A stretch of DNA of 64,000 nt from Williamsia sp. (lineage in GTDB: Bacteria; Actinomycetota; Actinomycetes; Mycobacteriales; Mycobacteriaceae), in the NCBI RefSeq assembly GCF_016462415.1, contig NZ_JAEMTF010000014.1, positions 1 through 64,000 of the forward strand. Reading direction: 5' to 3'. Each line of letters begins with the position of its first letter. The stretch's first letter is position 1. The position numbers were made by a program, and so were the translations under genes. Positions 55,809 to 64,000 of this stretch are shown here, in pieces. The notes beneath the pieces are model-generated. The model was given only the letters and a program-made list of their open reading frames with translations, did no database searches and was not told where the DNA came from.

Positions 55809-57056
55809 TCAGGGGACCAGGTGGTCGAGTGCGTCACCGATGCGCTGCGCCAGTTCGTGGACCTGTTCGGTCGTCATCACGAACGCCGGCGAGATCTGCA
55901 GAGCACCCTGACCCGCGGCGCGACCGCTGACCCCGTGGGCGCGCAGTGCGGCCACGGCGGCAGGCGCGGTGGCGGGGTCGGCCAGCTGGACGGCGGCGAT
56001 CGCGCCGATGCCGCTGCGGACCTCGGACACCGCGACGTGGTCGGCCAGCGGCGCGAGTGCGGTGTGCAGGTCGGATTCGATTCGCGCGGCCTCACCGACG
56101 AGCCCCTCGCGTTCGATGATGTCGAGGTTGGCCATCGCCGCCGCGGCGGCGCCCGCGTGACCGCCGTAGGTGTAGCCGTGACGCCACCAGACCCCACCTG
56201 AGTAGAACGGCTCGGCGATGTGCGGCGCGATGAACACGGCACCCATCGGGACATACCCCGACGTCAGCCCCTTGGCCGTGGTCACCATGTCGGGCGCGAG
56301 ATCGAATCGCTGTGAGGCGAACCAGGATCCGCCGATGCGGCCGAAGCCGGTGACCACCTCGTCGGCCACGAACAGGACGTCGTGGTCGCGGCAGATCTGC
56401 CGGATCTCGGAGAGGTAGCCCTCCGGGGGGAGATAGACACCGCCCGCACCGATCACCGGTTCGCAGAAGAACGCGGCGACCGAGTCGGCACCCACGCGCT
56501 CGATCAGGCCGAGCAGGCTCTTCGCGTCGTCCCAGTCGATGGTGGCGGCGTCGGCCATCAGCTCGCCGTACCCGTCGCGGTTCGGCGGTAGCCCGGACAG
56601 CGCGGTGCCCGCGACGTGCATCCCGTGATAGGCCTTCGTCCGGCCGACGATCAGCTTCTTGTCCGGCTGACCCTTCTCGTGCCAGTACCGACGGGCGAGC
56701 TTCGCCGCGGTGTCGATGGAGTCGCTGCCGCCTGAGGTGAAGAACACCTTGCTGCCCGGCACCGGGGCGATCTCTCCGAGACGCTCCGCGAGTTCGATGG
56801 TGATCGCCGGGGCGATGTCGCCGAAGCCGGAGTAGTGGGCGAGGGTGCCCAGCTGGCGTCCGACGGCGTCGCCGATCTCGGTCCGGCCGTGACCGACGTT
56901 GGTGAACCACAGGCCTGCGGTGGAGTCGAGATACTGCCTCCCCTCGGTGTCCCAGATGTGGACGCCCTCGCCTCGTGCGATGGCGAACGGACCGTTCGCG
57001 CTCACTGCGCCCATGTCGGCGAATCCATGCCACAACGTCGATGTCATGGCACACAT
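55809..57056 (-). CDS. Class III (omega) aminotransferase
   Basis: 415 residues, PLP dependent. FFTSGGSDSIDTAAKLAR (phosphate site), FCEPVIGAGGVYLPPEGY, ADEVVTGFGRIG and the PLP lysine in VTTAKGLTSGY are intact; GFGDIAPAITIELAERL is typical of omega-transaminases that act on beta-alanine, taurine, diamines or amine side chains. The start may be ATG 57047, 57056 or 57059; GGAGG lies just upstream. It begins a run of minus-strand genes ending in the NRPS-like gene and is divergent from hrpA. Confidence 0.87.
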   Translation of the reverse strand: MCAMTSTLWHGFADMGAVSANGPFAIARGEGVHIWDTEGRQYLDSTAGLWFTNVGHGRTEIGDAVGRQLGTLAHYSGFGDIAPAITIELAERLGEIAPVPGSKVFFTSGGSDSIDTAAKLARRYWHEKGQPDKKLIVGRTKAYHGMHVAGTALSGLPPNRDGYGELMADAATIDWDDAKSLLGLIERVGADSVAAFFCEPVIGAGGVYLPPEGYLSEIRQICRDHDVLFVADEVVTGFGRIGGSWFASQRFDLAPDMVTTAKGLTSGYVPMGAVFIAPHIAEPFYSGGVWWRHGYTYGGHAGAAAAAMANLDIIEREGLVGEAARIESDLHTALAPLADHVAVSEVRSGIGAIAAVQLADPATAPAAVAALRAHGVSGRAAGQGALQISPAFVMTTEQVHELAQRIGDALDHLVP

Positions 57057-57119
57057 CATGCCTCCGGCGTCCACACCCATCGATTCCGACGCCACCGGCA
57101 CCGTCTCGGCGATGACGAA

Positions 57120-57125
57120 TATCCT
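57120..57125 (+). promoter_or_regulatory. -10 element TATCCT upstream of hrpA
   Basis: TATCCT predicts a start near 57132, only a few bases before ATG 57136, with GGAG in between. A nearly leaderless message is likely. Confidence 0.4.
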
Positions 57126-57135
57126 GGAGACCATC

Positions 57136-60100
57136 ATGTCCAACCAGACCCGTCGGCCCCGTCCGAGCACCGACACCGACGGCGACGCGATCGCGTGGGA
57201 CGAGGTCTCGATCGCCGACGAGCACCGGCTGCGACGCCGCCGGTCCCGGCTGCGCACCGACACCGACCGCAACCGCTTCACCGGCGCCCTGCGGTCCGCG
57301 CAGGCGCGACTCGTCCGCCGTCGGGAGTCCGTACCGACGCTCGTCTACCCACCCGAGCTCCCCATCTCGGGTGCCCGGGAGGAGATCGCGGAGGCGCTGG
57401 CGAACCACCAGGTGATCGTCGTCGCCGGCGAGACCGGATCGGGTAAGACCACCCAGCTGCCGAAGATCTGTCTGGAACTCGGGCGCGGCGTCCGCGGCAC
57501 GATCGGGCACACCCAGCCCCGTCGGATCGCCGCTCGCGCGGTCGCCGCCCGCATCGCCGAGGAGACCGACACCGAACTCGGCCGCACCATCGGTTTCTCG
57601 GTCCGCTTCGACGACAAGTCCGGCGACGACACCCTGGTCAAGGTGATGACCGACGGCATCCTGCTCCGCGAGATCGGGCGCGACCCGCTGCTGCGTGCCT
57701 ACGACACGATCATCGTCGACGAGGCACACGAGCGGAGTCTCAACATCGACTTCATCCTCGGCTTCCTCAAACAGCTGCTCCCCCGCCGCCCCGATCTCAA
57801 GGTCGTCATCACCTCGGCGACCATCGATCCCGGTCGCTTCGCCGAGCACTTCGCCACGCCCGGGAACCCCGTTCCGATCATCACGGTGTCCGGACGGACC
57901 TATCCGGTCGAGATCCGTTATCGACCCCTGTCGGTCGAGTCCGACGACCCCGAGCACGACCACGAGGACCTCGACCAGATCCAGGCCATCCGCGCCGCCA
58001 TCGACGAACTCAGTCGCGACGGCCCGGGCGACATCCTCGTGTTCCTCGCCACCGAACGCGAGATCCGCGACACCGCCGACGCCCTGCGGGGCCTCGCCGA
58101 CTCCGGCGTGAAGATCCTGCAGCTGTTCTCACGTCTGTCGACCGCGGCGCAGCACGAGGTCTTCACCACCTCGACCCAGCGACGGATCATCCTGTCCACG
58201 AACATCGCCGAGACGTCGTTGACGGTGCCCGGCATCCGCTACGTGGTCGACGTCGGCACGGCCCGGATCTCCCGGTACTCGCTGCGCACCAAGGTCCAAC
58301 GGCTACCTATCGAACCCGTCTCGCAGGCAAGCGCACGACAGCGGGCCGGGCGCTGCGGTCGTGTGGCCGACGGCATCTGCATCCGGCTGTACGGCGAGGA
58401 CGATTTCGACGCGCGACCGGAGTTCACCGAACCGGAGATCCTGCGCACCAATCTCGCCTCGGTCATCCTGACGATGACCGCACTCGGACTCGGCGACATC
58501 GCCGCGTTCCCGTTCGTCGAGGCCCCCGACGCGCGCTCGATCCGCGACGGAGTCGGACTCCTCGACGAGCTCGGCGCGGTGCAGGGGCAGGGTGCCGAGC
58601 GGACGCTGACGCCTGTGGGCCGCGATCTCTCCGACCTCCCGGTCGACCCCCGGTGGGCGCGGATGCTGGTGGCCGCACGCGACAACGGCGCCCTGGCCGA
58701 GGTTCTCGTCATCGTCTCCGCGCTCTCGCTGCCCGACGTGCGTGAGCGTCCTGCCGAGCACCGTCAGGCCGCGGACGAGGCGCACCGGAAATACTCGGTC
58801 GCCGGATCGGACTTCCTGTCGATCCTGGCGTTATGGGACCACCTCGACGAGGCACGACGCGGCCTGTCCAACAACCAGTTCCGGCGGCAGTGCGAGCGCG
58901 AGTTCCTGCACTGGCTGCGAATCCGGGAGTGGCGCGAGCTGCACCGTCAGCTCGAGCGCATCACCGCCGACAAGGGGTGGTCGCCGAACTCGACAGCAGC
59001 GCCACCCGCGGCGGTCCACCAATCGCTGCTCGCCGGCCTGCTGGGACATCTCGGGGTCCGGGAGGGCGACGCGCGCGAGTTCCTGGGCGCCCGCGGTACC
59101 CGGTTCGTCGTGTTCCCCGGCTCTCCCCTGGCGAAGAAGCCGCCGCGATTCGTGATGGCCGCCGAGATCGTCGAGACATCGCGGCTGTTCGCGCGTACCG
59201 CCGCGGGTATCGAGCCCGAGTGGGCGGAGAAGATCGCCGGCCCGTTGGCCAAACGCCAGTACAGCGAACCGCATTGGTCGATCAAGCGTGCGTGTGCGAT
59301 GGCGTATGAGCGGGTCACGCTCTACGGGGTGCCGCTGGTGGTCAACCGCCCGGTGCCGTTCGGGCGGATCGACCCCGAGGTGTCGCGAGAGCTGTTCATC
59401 CGTCACGCCCTGGTCGACGGTGAGTGGCGGACCCGGCATCCCTTCTTCGAACGCAACCGCGCTCTGCTCGACGACGCCCGCGATCTCGAACACCGTGCTC
59501 GGCGCGGCGATCTCGTCATCGACGACGATCAGTTGTTCGACTTCTACGACGAGCGGATCGGGCCGGAGGTGGTGTCCGGCGCCCATTTCGACAACTGGTG
59601 GAAGCAGGCGCGTGCCACCGAGCCAGACCTCCTCGATCTGACGGCCGACGCCGTCGCGGACCCCGACGCGATCTCGGCGACGGAGTACCCCGACCACTGG
59701 CAGCAGGGCGAGGCGCGGTTGGCCTTGACGTACGAGTTCCGCCCCGGGACCGACCGCGACGGCGTCACCGTGCACATCCCGGTGGCGCTGCTCCCCCGCA
59801 TCCGACCGTCCGGATTCGACTGGCTCGTACCGGGATTGCGGTCCGAACTCGCGGTCGCGCTGGTCCGGACGCTCCCCAAGGCCATCCGTCGACGACTGCC
59901 GCCCGCCGCGGACGCCGCGGGTCCCGCCCTCGCGGCGCTGACCCCGCGCAGCGAGCCCATCGCCACCGGCCTCGCCCGCGAGCTGACCCGTCGGACCGGT
60001 GTTGTCGTCGCTCCCACCGATTTCGACCCGGCCGGTCTCCCGGATCACCTGCGGATGACCTATGCCGCCGAGACCGAGGACGGGACACCCGTGGCGACCG

Positions 60101-61101
60101 CGTCGTCGTTGACCGATCTCGTCGCGGCGGTGACGACCGCCGCCAGACCGCACGTCGCCGTCGAGGCGACGACGAGTCGGCGACAGACCCGACAGAAACG
60201 AACCGGCGGACCGGCCGCCGACGGTGCTGGTACGCAACCGGCACGGACACCGGTGACCGAGTGGACACCCGCCACCATCGGCACCCTGGCGGAGTCGGTG
60301 GTCGACACCATCGCCGGGCAACGCGTCACCAGCCATCCGTCGCTGCGAGCGGTACCGGGCGGTGTGGTCGTCGACATGGCGTCGTCACCCGCACAGGCAC
60401 GCGCTCAGACCCGTGAGGGCATCGTCGCCCTGCTCGAGTTGTCCATCCCGCAACTCAAACCCAGTGCGGTGGCGCAACTACCGGTCGGTGACCGGATCGC
60501 GCTGTCGCAGAGTCCGTATGCGAGCACCGACGCGCTGCTGCGCGATTGCACCAGCGCGGCGATCCGCGGTGCACTCGGTCCCACCGACGCCGTCACCGAC
60601 AGCGCCCGGTACGCCACGCTGCGGGCACAGGTCGCCCGCGACGTTCCGCAGTCGGCGCGACGGGTGCTCGCCGCCGTCGGTGACGCGATGACACGAATGG
60701 CCCCGATCCACACCGAGCTCGACCGGATCGGTCCCGGCGCGGTGCGCGACGACGTCACCGAACAACTCGACCACCTCGTCTACGAGGGATTCATCGCCGA
60801 TACGGGATTCGACCATCTGTTGCGACTACCGGCGTATCTCGACGCCATCGTCGTACGACTGGGCAAGCTGCCCGCGGCGGCTGCCCAGGACGCCCGCGCC
60901 ATGGGAGCCGTCGACACCGTCACCGCCCGATGGAACTCGGCGCTGGCCCGAGCCACACCCACACGTCGGGCGGTCATCAACGAGCAGATCAACTGGATGG
61001 TCGAAGAACTCCGGATCGGACTGTTCGCAGAACGGATCGGCACGGCCTACCCGGTGTCGGAGAAGCGGGTACTACGGGCGATCGACGCCCTCGGCAGCTG
61101 A
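57136..61101 (+). CDS. hrpA: ATP-dependent RNA helicase HrpA
   Basis: 1321 residues, normal for HrpA. The DEAH-box core (about 85-560) has [41 protein letters not shown] and QRAGRCGRV; an HA2/winged domain and the long HrpA C-terminal part follow. E. coli HrpA handles structured mRNA and stalled ribosomes. ATG 57136 is chosen for its GGAG 6-7 nt upstream; the frame is open further. It overlaps nrdR at its 3' end by 30 bp. Confidence 0.95.
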   Translation: MSNQTRRPRPSTDTDGDAIAWDEVSIADEHRLRRRRSRLRTDTDRNRFTGALRSAQARLVRRRESVPTLVYPPELPISGAREEIAEALANHQVIVVAGETGSGKTTQLPKICLELGRGVRGTIGHTQPRRIAARAVAARIAEETDTELGRTIGFSVRFDDKSGDDTLVKVMTDGILLREIGRDPLLRAYDTIIVDEAHERSLNIDFILGFLKQLLPRRPDLKVVITSATIDPGRFAEHFATPGNPVPIITVSGRTYPVEIRYRPLSVESDDPEHDHEDLDQIQAIRAAIDELSRDGPGDILVFLATEREIRDTADALRGLADSGVKILQLFSRLSTAAQHEVFTTSTQRRIILSTNIAETSLTVPGIRYVVDVGTARISRYSLRTKVQRLPIEPVSQASARQRAGRCGRVADGICIRLYGEDDFDARPEFTEPEILRTNLASVILTMTALGLGDIAAFPFVEAPDARSIRDGVGLLDELGAVQGQGAERTLTPVGRDLSDLPVDPRWARMLVAARDNGALAEVLVIVSALSLPDVRERPAEHRQAADEAHRKYSVAGSDFLSILALWDHLDEARRGLSNNQFRRQCEREFLHWLRIREWRELHRQLERITADKGWSPNSTAAPPAAVHQSLLAGLLGHLGVREGDAREFLGARGTRFVVFPGSPLAKKPPRFVMAAEIVETSRLFARTAAGIEPEWAEKIAGPLAKRQYSEPHWSIKRACAMAYERVTLYGVPLVVNRPVPFGRIDPEVSRELFIRHALVDGEWRTRHPFFERNRALLDDARDLEHRARRGDLVIDDDQLFDFYDERIGPEVVSGAHFDNWWKQARATEPDLLDLTADAVADPDAISATEYPDHWQQGEARLALTYEFRPGTDRDGVTVHIPVALLPRIRPSGFDWLVPGLRSELAVALVRTLPKAIRRRLPPAADAAGPALAALTPRSEPIATGLARELTRRTGVVVAPTDFDPAGLPDHLRMTYAAETEDGTPVATASSLTDLVAAVTTAARPHVAVEATTSRRQTRQKRTGGPAADGAGTQPARTPVTEWTPATIGTLAESVVDTIAGQRVTSHPSLRAVPGGVVVDMASSPAQARAQTREGIVALLELSIPQLKPSAVAQLPVGDRIALSQSPYASTDALLRDCTSAAIRGALGPTDAVTDSARYATLRAQVARDVPQSARRVLAAVGDAMTRMAPIHTELDRIGPGAVRDDVTEQLDHLVYEGFIADTGFDHLLRLPAYLDAIVVRLGKLPAAAAQDARAMGAVDTVTARWNSALARATPTRRAVINEQINWMVEELRIGLFAERIGTAYPVSEKRVLRAIDALGS

Positions 61102-61578
61102 TCCGACCGTCGCGTGGGCGTTCGACGCACGCGACGGCAGCGCACGGAGATCGTCGATCTCGCGCTGGAAATCCTCGACCGATTCGAACGAACGGTAGAC
61201 CGACGCGAACCGGAGGTAGGCGACCTCGTCCAGCTCCCGGAGGGGCTGCAGGATCGCCAGACCCACCTCGTTGCTGGGGATCTCGGCCGAGCCCGACGCC
61301 CGCACCGAGTCCTCGACCTGCTGAGCGAGTTGGCGCAGGCTGTCCTCGTCGACCTGACGGCCCTGACACGCCCGCCGCACGCCCAGCATGACCTTCTCGC
61401 GGCTGAAGGGCTCGGTGACCCCGTTGCGTTTCACCACCGCGAGCACCGCGCTCTCGACCGTGGTGAAGCGGCGGCCACACTCCGAGCAGGAGCGGCGCCG
61501 GCGAATGGCCTGGCCCTCGTCGGCAACACGCGAGTCGACCACGCGGGTGTCCTCGTTCTTGCAGAAGGGGCAATGCAT
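61072..61578 (-). CDS. nrdR: Transcriptional repressor NrdR
   Basis: 168 residues. A zinc ribbon (C3, C6, C31, C34; CPFC and CSEC) binds DNA; an ATP-cone (about 46-136, [19 protein letters not shown]) senses dATP/ATP to control ribonucleotide reductase genes. At 168 residues it has a longer C-terminal tail than the usual 150-155. ATG 61578 has GAGG about 10 nt upstream. It runs into the end of hrpA. Counterpart of Rv2718c. Confidence 0.95.
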   Translation of the reverse strand: MHCPFCKNEDTRVVDSRVADEGQAIRRRRSCSECGRRFTTVESAVLAVVKRNGVTEPFSREKVMLGVRRACQGRQVDEDSLRQLAQQVEDSVRASGSAEIPSNEVGLAILQPLRELDEVAYLRFASVYRSFESVEDFQREIDDLRALPSRASNAHATVGSAAEGVDRP

Positions 61579-61668
61579 CGGTGTGTCCTCGAGCCGGGTC
61601 CGTGGGCGAGACGACGGGGACGTACTCCCGGCGTCGACGCGGAGTCCGAGACGAACCCCTGGTGACCA

Positions 61669-61686
61669 GGATACCGATGTGTATCC
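61669..61686. promoter_or_regulatory. Inverted repeat GGATAC-N6-GTATCC upstream of nrdR
   Basis: Perfect 6-bp arms separated by six bases, 90 bp before the nrdR start. On the minus strand the second arm forms a TATCCT hexamer, a plausible -10, so a bound protein would block it. Confidence 0.4.
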
Positions 61687-61769
61687 GAGCCCGGACACGG
61701 TGTGAACGGCCGCGGTGACATCGGGGTACCGACGCACCCGCCGACCGTCCTCGAACGCCACCGCGCGAC

Positions 61770-62291
61770 TCAGCGCAGGTAGGTCGGCGCGAGCAGCGGC
61801 TGACCGACGGTGATCGCCGACCCGCTCAGGTGATTGAGGTCCTTGATGGTCGCGACGACCGATGACATCGGCTGATCCGGTGCGACCCGGGTGGCGAGCT
61901 CGCCCAGCGATTCGCCGCCGCGCACGTGCACCAGTTCGGTACCACTGACCGCCGGCGCGGTGGAGTCGGCGAACACCGAACCGCTGACGACCATCATCCA
62001 CATCACGACCGCGAGCCCGATTCCGACGACGACGGCGACGGCCCATCCGATCGGGGCGGGACGCAGCGACGGCGGCGCCTGGCGGCGGGCGTCACCGCAC
62101 GCGACGCCCGATCGCGGACGGACGGTCTCAGGACGACGTCCCGCGGGGCGGCGGACATCCGGTCGCAATCCGACAGTGGCGGTGCGGCGACGCGCGGGCG
62201 CACCCTGCGGCGCGGTCCGGCGGGCGGGATCGGACGGACGGACGGGCGCATCGCCGGTGGTGCCCGTGTGACGCGTGAGAGTCTGATTCAT
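61770..62291 (-). CDS. LysM-domain membrane protein, counterpart of the SOS-induced Rv2719c
   Basis: 173 residues: a basic, Pro/Arg-rich cytoplasmic N-terminus, one membrane helix (about 80-103), and an extracytoplasmic LysM motif (about 120-171; [15 protein letters not shown] ... [19 protein letters not shown]) that binds peptidoglycan. In M. tuberculosis Rv2719c (ChiZ) is induced by DNA damage and affects septation. An SOS box lies 30 bp upstream, and GAGGAG precedes ATG 62291. It is divergent from lexA. Confidence 0.87.
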   Translation of the reverse strand: MNQTLTRHTGTTGDAPVRPSDPARRTAPQGAPARRRTATVGLRPDVRRPAGRRPETVRPRSGVACGDARRQAPPSLRPAPIGWAVAVVVGIGLAVVMWMMVVSGSVFADSTAPAVSGTELVHVRGGESLGELATRVAPDQPMSSVVATIKDLNHLSGSAITVGQPLLAPTYLR

Positions 62292-62320
62292 GACGTTCTC
62301 CTCATCGACCAGACGTTCGA

Positions 62321-62336
62321 ATGAACGTATGTTCGA
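62321..62336. promoter_or_regulatory. SOS box 1, near the LysM gene
   Basis: ATGAACGTATGTTCGA matches TCGAAC-N4-GTTCGA at 10 of 12 fixed positions. Minus-strand TACGTT (62324-62329) overlaps it as a possible -10. Confidence 0.6.
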
Positions 62337-62371
62337 TTAGATCACGGGGGTCCGACAAAGTCCCGACACGA

Positions 62372-62387
62372 TCGAACAAATGTTTGA
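62372..62387. promoter_or_regulatory. SOS box 2, lexA operator
   Basis: TCGAACAAATGTTTGA matches the Gram-positive SOS consensus TCGAAC-N4-GTTCGA at 11 of 12 fixed positions. It overlaps the lexA -35, fitting autorepression. Confidence 0.8.
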
Positions 62388-62412
62388 AAGTTGTTATCAA
62401 GTCCTCTACTGT
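62384..62412 (+). promoter_or_regulatory. lexA promoter: TTGAAA-N17-TACTGT
   Basis: -35 TTGAAA at 62384-62389, a 17-nt spacer and -10 TACTGT at 62407-62412; predicted start near 62419. The leader is about 75 nt. Confidence 0.6.
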
Positions 62413-62492
62413 CCCAGGTGACAGCAGGTCCGCGCGCTTCTCGAACAGGCCCACAGGGCCCGTCGGGGGCGGACCGCGACAGGAGGGACACC

Positions 62493-63170
62493 GTGTCCGA
62501 CACCACCGTCACCACCACCGAGGCCGCCGAGGGACCCATCAGCGAGGCCGATCTGACCTCGCGGCAGGCGAAGGTCCTCGAGGTCATCCGCGCATCGGTT
62601 CGCGAGCGCGGTTACCCGCCGAGCATCCGCGAGATCGGCGACGCCGTGGGCCTCACGTCCACGTCCTCGGTCGCCCATCAGCTGCGCACCCTCGAGCGCA
62701 AGGGCTTCCTCAAGCGCGACCACAACCGCCCTCGCGCGGTCAACGTCCAGGACCAGGATCCCGCCGACATCACCCCGGAGACCGACGCACTGCCGACGCC
62801 GACCTACGTGCCGGTTCTCGGACGGATCGCCGCGGGCGGTCCGATCCTCGCCGAACAGGCCGTCGAGGAGGTCTTCCCGCTCCCCCGCGAGCTCGTCGGC
62901 GACGGCGCGCTGTTCATGCTCAAGGTGGTGGGTGAGTCGATGATCGACGCGGCCATCTGCGACGGCGACTGGGTGGTCGTCCGTCAGCAGAACGTCGCCG
63001 ACAACGGCGACATCGTGGCCGCCATGATCGACGGCGAGGCCACGGTCAAGACCTTCAAGCGCACGAACGGGACGGTCTGGCTGATGCCGCACAACCCGCT
63101 GTTCTCCCCCATCCCCGGAGACGAGGCCGCGATCCTGGGCAAGGTCGTCACCGTCATGCGTCGAATCTGA
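62493..63170 (+). CDS. lexA: SOS repressor LexA
   Basis: 225 residues. N-terminal winged HTH ([20 protein letters not shown]) and a C-terminal S24 autoprotease: cleavage site A114-G115 in RIAAGG, nucleophile S149 in GESMID and general base K186 in ATVKTFK. RecA-stimulated self-cleavage releases the SOS genes. GTG 62493 has AGGAGGG upstream; the frame is open earlier but has no start with a ribosome site. Two SOS boxes lie in front. Counterpart of Rv2720. Confidence 0.97.
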   Translation: MSDTTVTTTEAAEGPISEADLTSRQAKVLEVIRASVRERGYPPSIREIGDAVGLTSTSSVAHQLRTLERKGFLKRDHNRPRAVNVQDQDPADITPETDALPTPTYVPVLGRIAAGGPILAEQAVEEVFPLPRELVGDGALFMLKVVGESMIDAAICDGDWVVVRQQNVADNGDIVAAMIDGEATVKTFKRTNGTVWLMPHNPLFSPIPGDEAAILGKVVTVMRRI

Positions 63171-63228
63171 TCGTCGCATCCGGGCTCGACACACTGATCT
63201 GACCCGACGGCGTGTCACAATGACGTCC

Positions 63229-64000
63229 ATGAGTGCGAAGAGGATCGATCTGTCCGGTTCGGTCACCGTGATCACCGGGGCCGCCGGCGGGATCGGTCGT
63301 GCCGTGGCCCGCGAACTGCACGGTCGTGGTGGCATCGTCGTCCTGGTCGATCTGGACCAGGCCTCGGTGGACGCGGTGGCCGCTGAATTGGGTTCCTCCC
63401 GGTCGTTGGCCCTGCGGGCCGATGTCACCTCTCCCGACGACCTACACCACGTGATGACCACTGCCGCGGACCGTTTCGGCCGCATCGACGTGGTTCACGC
63501 CAACGCCGGCATCTCCAGCGGCGAGTCCGCCGACACGGTGCTCAGCGTCGCCGACGGGACCTTCGAACGGGTGATCGCGGTGAATCTGGCTGGCGTGTGG
63601 AACACGGTGCGCGCGGCTCTGCCCCACATCGTCGAGTCGCAGGGACATGTGCTCATCACCTCGTCGACCTACGCCTACCTCAACGGCATGGTCAATGCGC
63701 CCTACGCGGCGACCAAGGCCGCGGTCGAACAGATCGGTCGGGCGCTGGGCGTCGAACTGGCGGCGCATGGTGCGTCGGCGGGTGTGCTCTACCCCGGCTG
63801 GGTCGCCACGCCGATCGCCGACGTCGCTTTCGGCAAGGACGAGTTGGCCACCGCTCTCGTGGCGCGCGCGTTTCCTTCGTTCCTGCGTGACCCCATCGCA
63901 CCCGAACGTGTCGGCCGCGCGGTCGCGCGCGGTGTCGAACGCCGCGCACCGCGCATCCAGATCCCGCGTCGGTGGGTGCCGGTCTCCTTCCTGCGCGGCA
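63229..64000 (+). CDS. Short-chain dehydrogenase/reductase, 3' end outside the window
   Basis: The first 257 residues are present. NAD(P) motif VTVITGAAGGIGRAVAREL (12-30), NAG in VHANAGIS, catalytic Ser in LITSSTYA and YAATK (YxxxK intact), so it should be an active oxidoreductase. Substrate unknown. ATG 63229 follows CACAAT by 7 nt; ATG 63220 is in frame and also possible. It lies downstream of lexA on the same strand without an SOS box of its own. Confidence 0.85.
   Translation, partial: MSAKRIDLSGSVTVITGAAGGIGRAVARELHGRGGIVVLVDLDQASVDAVAAELGSSRSLALRADVTSPDDLHHVMTTAADRFGRIDVVHANAGISSGESADTVLSVADGTFERVIAVNLAGVWNTVRAALPHIVESQGHVLITSSTYAYLNGMVNAPYAATKAAVEQIGRALGVELAAHGASAGVLYPGWVATPIADVAFGKDELATALVARAFPSFLRDPIAPERVGRAVARGVERRAPRIQIPRRWVPVSFLRG

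Noticed and set aside
62391-62492. Longer lexA reading frame
   Set aside because: It would begin upstream of the predicted TSS and inside the promoter.

Overview
The window is GC-rich DNA from a mycolic-acid actinobacterium (order Mycobacteriales). The evidence is AftC arabinosyltransferase, a mycothiol-dependent formaldehyde dehydrogenase, IdeR, paired SigA and SigB, Cei, a PAC2 protein, and a gene order that I recall as matching Mycobacterium tuberculosis Rv2670c-Rv2720 along most of its length. The genus is an inference: Gordonia or a close relative fits best. I see no plasmid, phage, insertion sequence, CRISPR array, tRNA or rRNA.

Layout. 1-5058: zapE (cut by the window edge), a RibD-like reductase, an exported alpha/beta-hydrolase, aftC and msrB. 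5134-8289 (minus): hemE-hemY-hemQ, the coproporphyrin-dependent heme branch. 8360-12248: DUF3000 and an RNase D-like exonuclease, facing dxs. 12341-17197: a TRAM-type RNA methyltransferase overlapping a KimA-like potassium transporter, divergent from the TrkA-type proteins ceoB and ceoC, together a probable potassium module. 17187-25895: DUF3159, an OB-fold protein, a hydrolase, DUF3710, dut, DUF3093, DUF4193, cei, an inositol monophosphatase, ppgK and sigA. 25986-33215: a block not in the M. tuberculosis order, with a membrane protein, a two-component system, a protein ending in a cysteine-rich tail, DUF952, an EamA exporter, a tiny zinc-ribbon protein and an SSL2-type helicase. 33452-37862: YihY, DUF3039, DUF3099, a methyltransferase and sigB. 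37933-41956 (minus): an acuC-pat pair, a lysine deacetylase overlapping a GNAT/acyl-CoA synthetase fusion. 42060-44814: ideR-galE and DUF4192. 44909-47420 (minus): a lipoprotein and the mscR-MBL pair. 47681-51220: PAC2 and a DUF3516-type helicase. 51232-57056 (minus): an accessory block with a one-module A-T-TE NRPS-like enzyme, an SDR, an SGNH hydrolase and a class III aminotransferase. 57136-64000: hrpA, nrdR, a LysM protein, lexA and a truncated SDR.

Expression signals. At least ten start codons lie exactly 6-7 nt after a TAnnnT -10 element and lack a Shine-Dalgarno sequence, which is the signature of leaderless mRNAs. Two divergent gene pairs have overlapping, opposed -10 hexamers. The lexA-LysM intergenic region carries two SOS boxes, sigB has a SigE/SigH-type promoter, and long hairpins lie between several convergent genes, the most perfect of them behind sigA and sigB.

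The best leads for new biology are the A-T-TE enzyme, whose adenylation domain lacks the aspartate that binds amino acids, with its neighbours; the KimA-CeoBC arrangement; the cysteine-tail protein next to the two-component system; and the acuC-pat pair.
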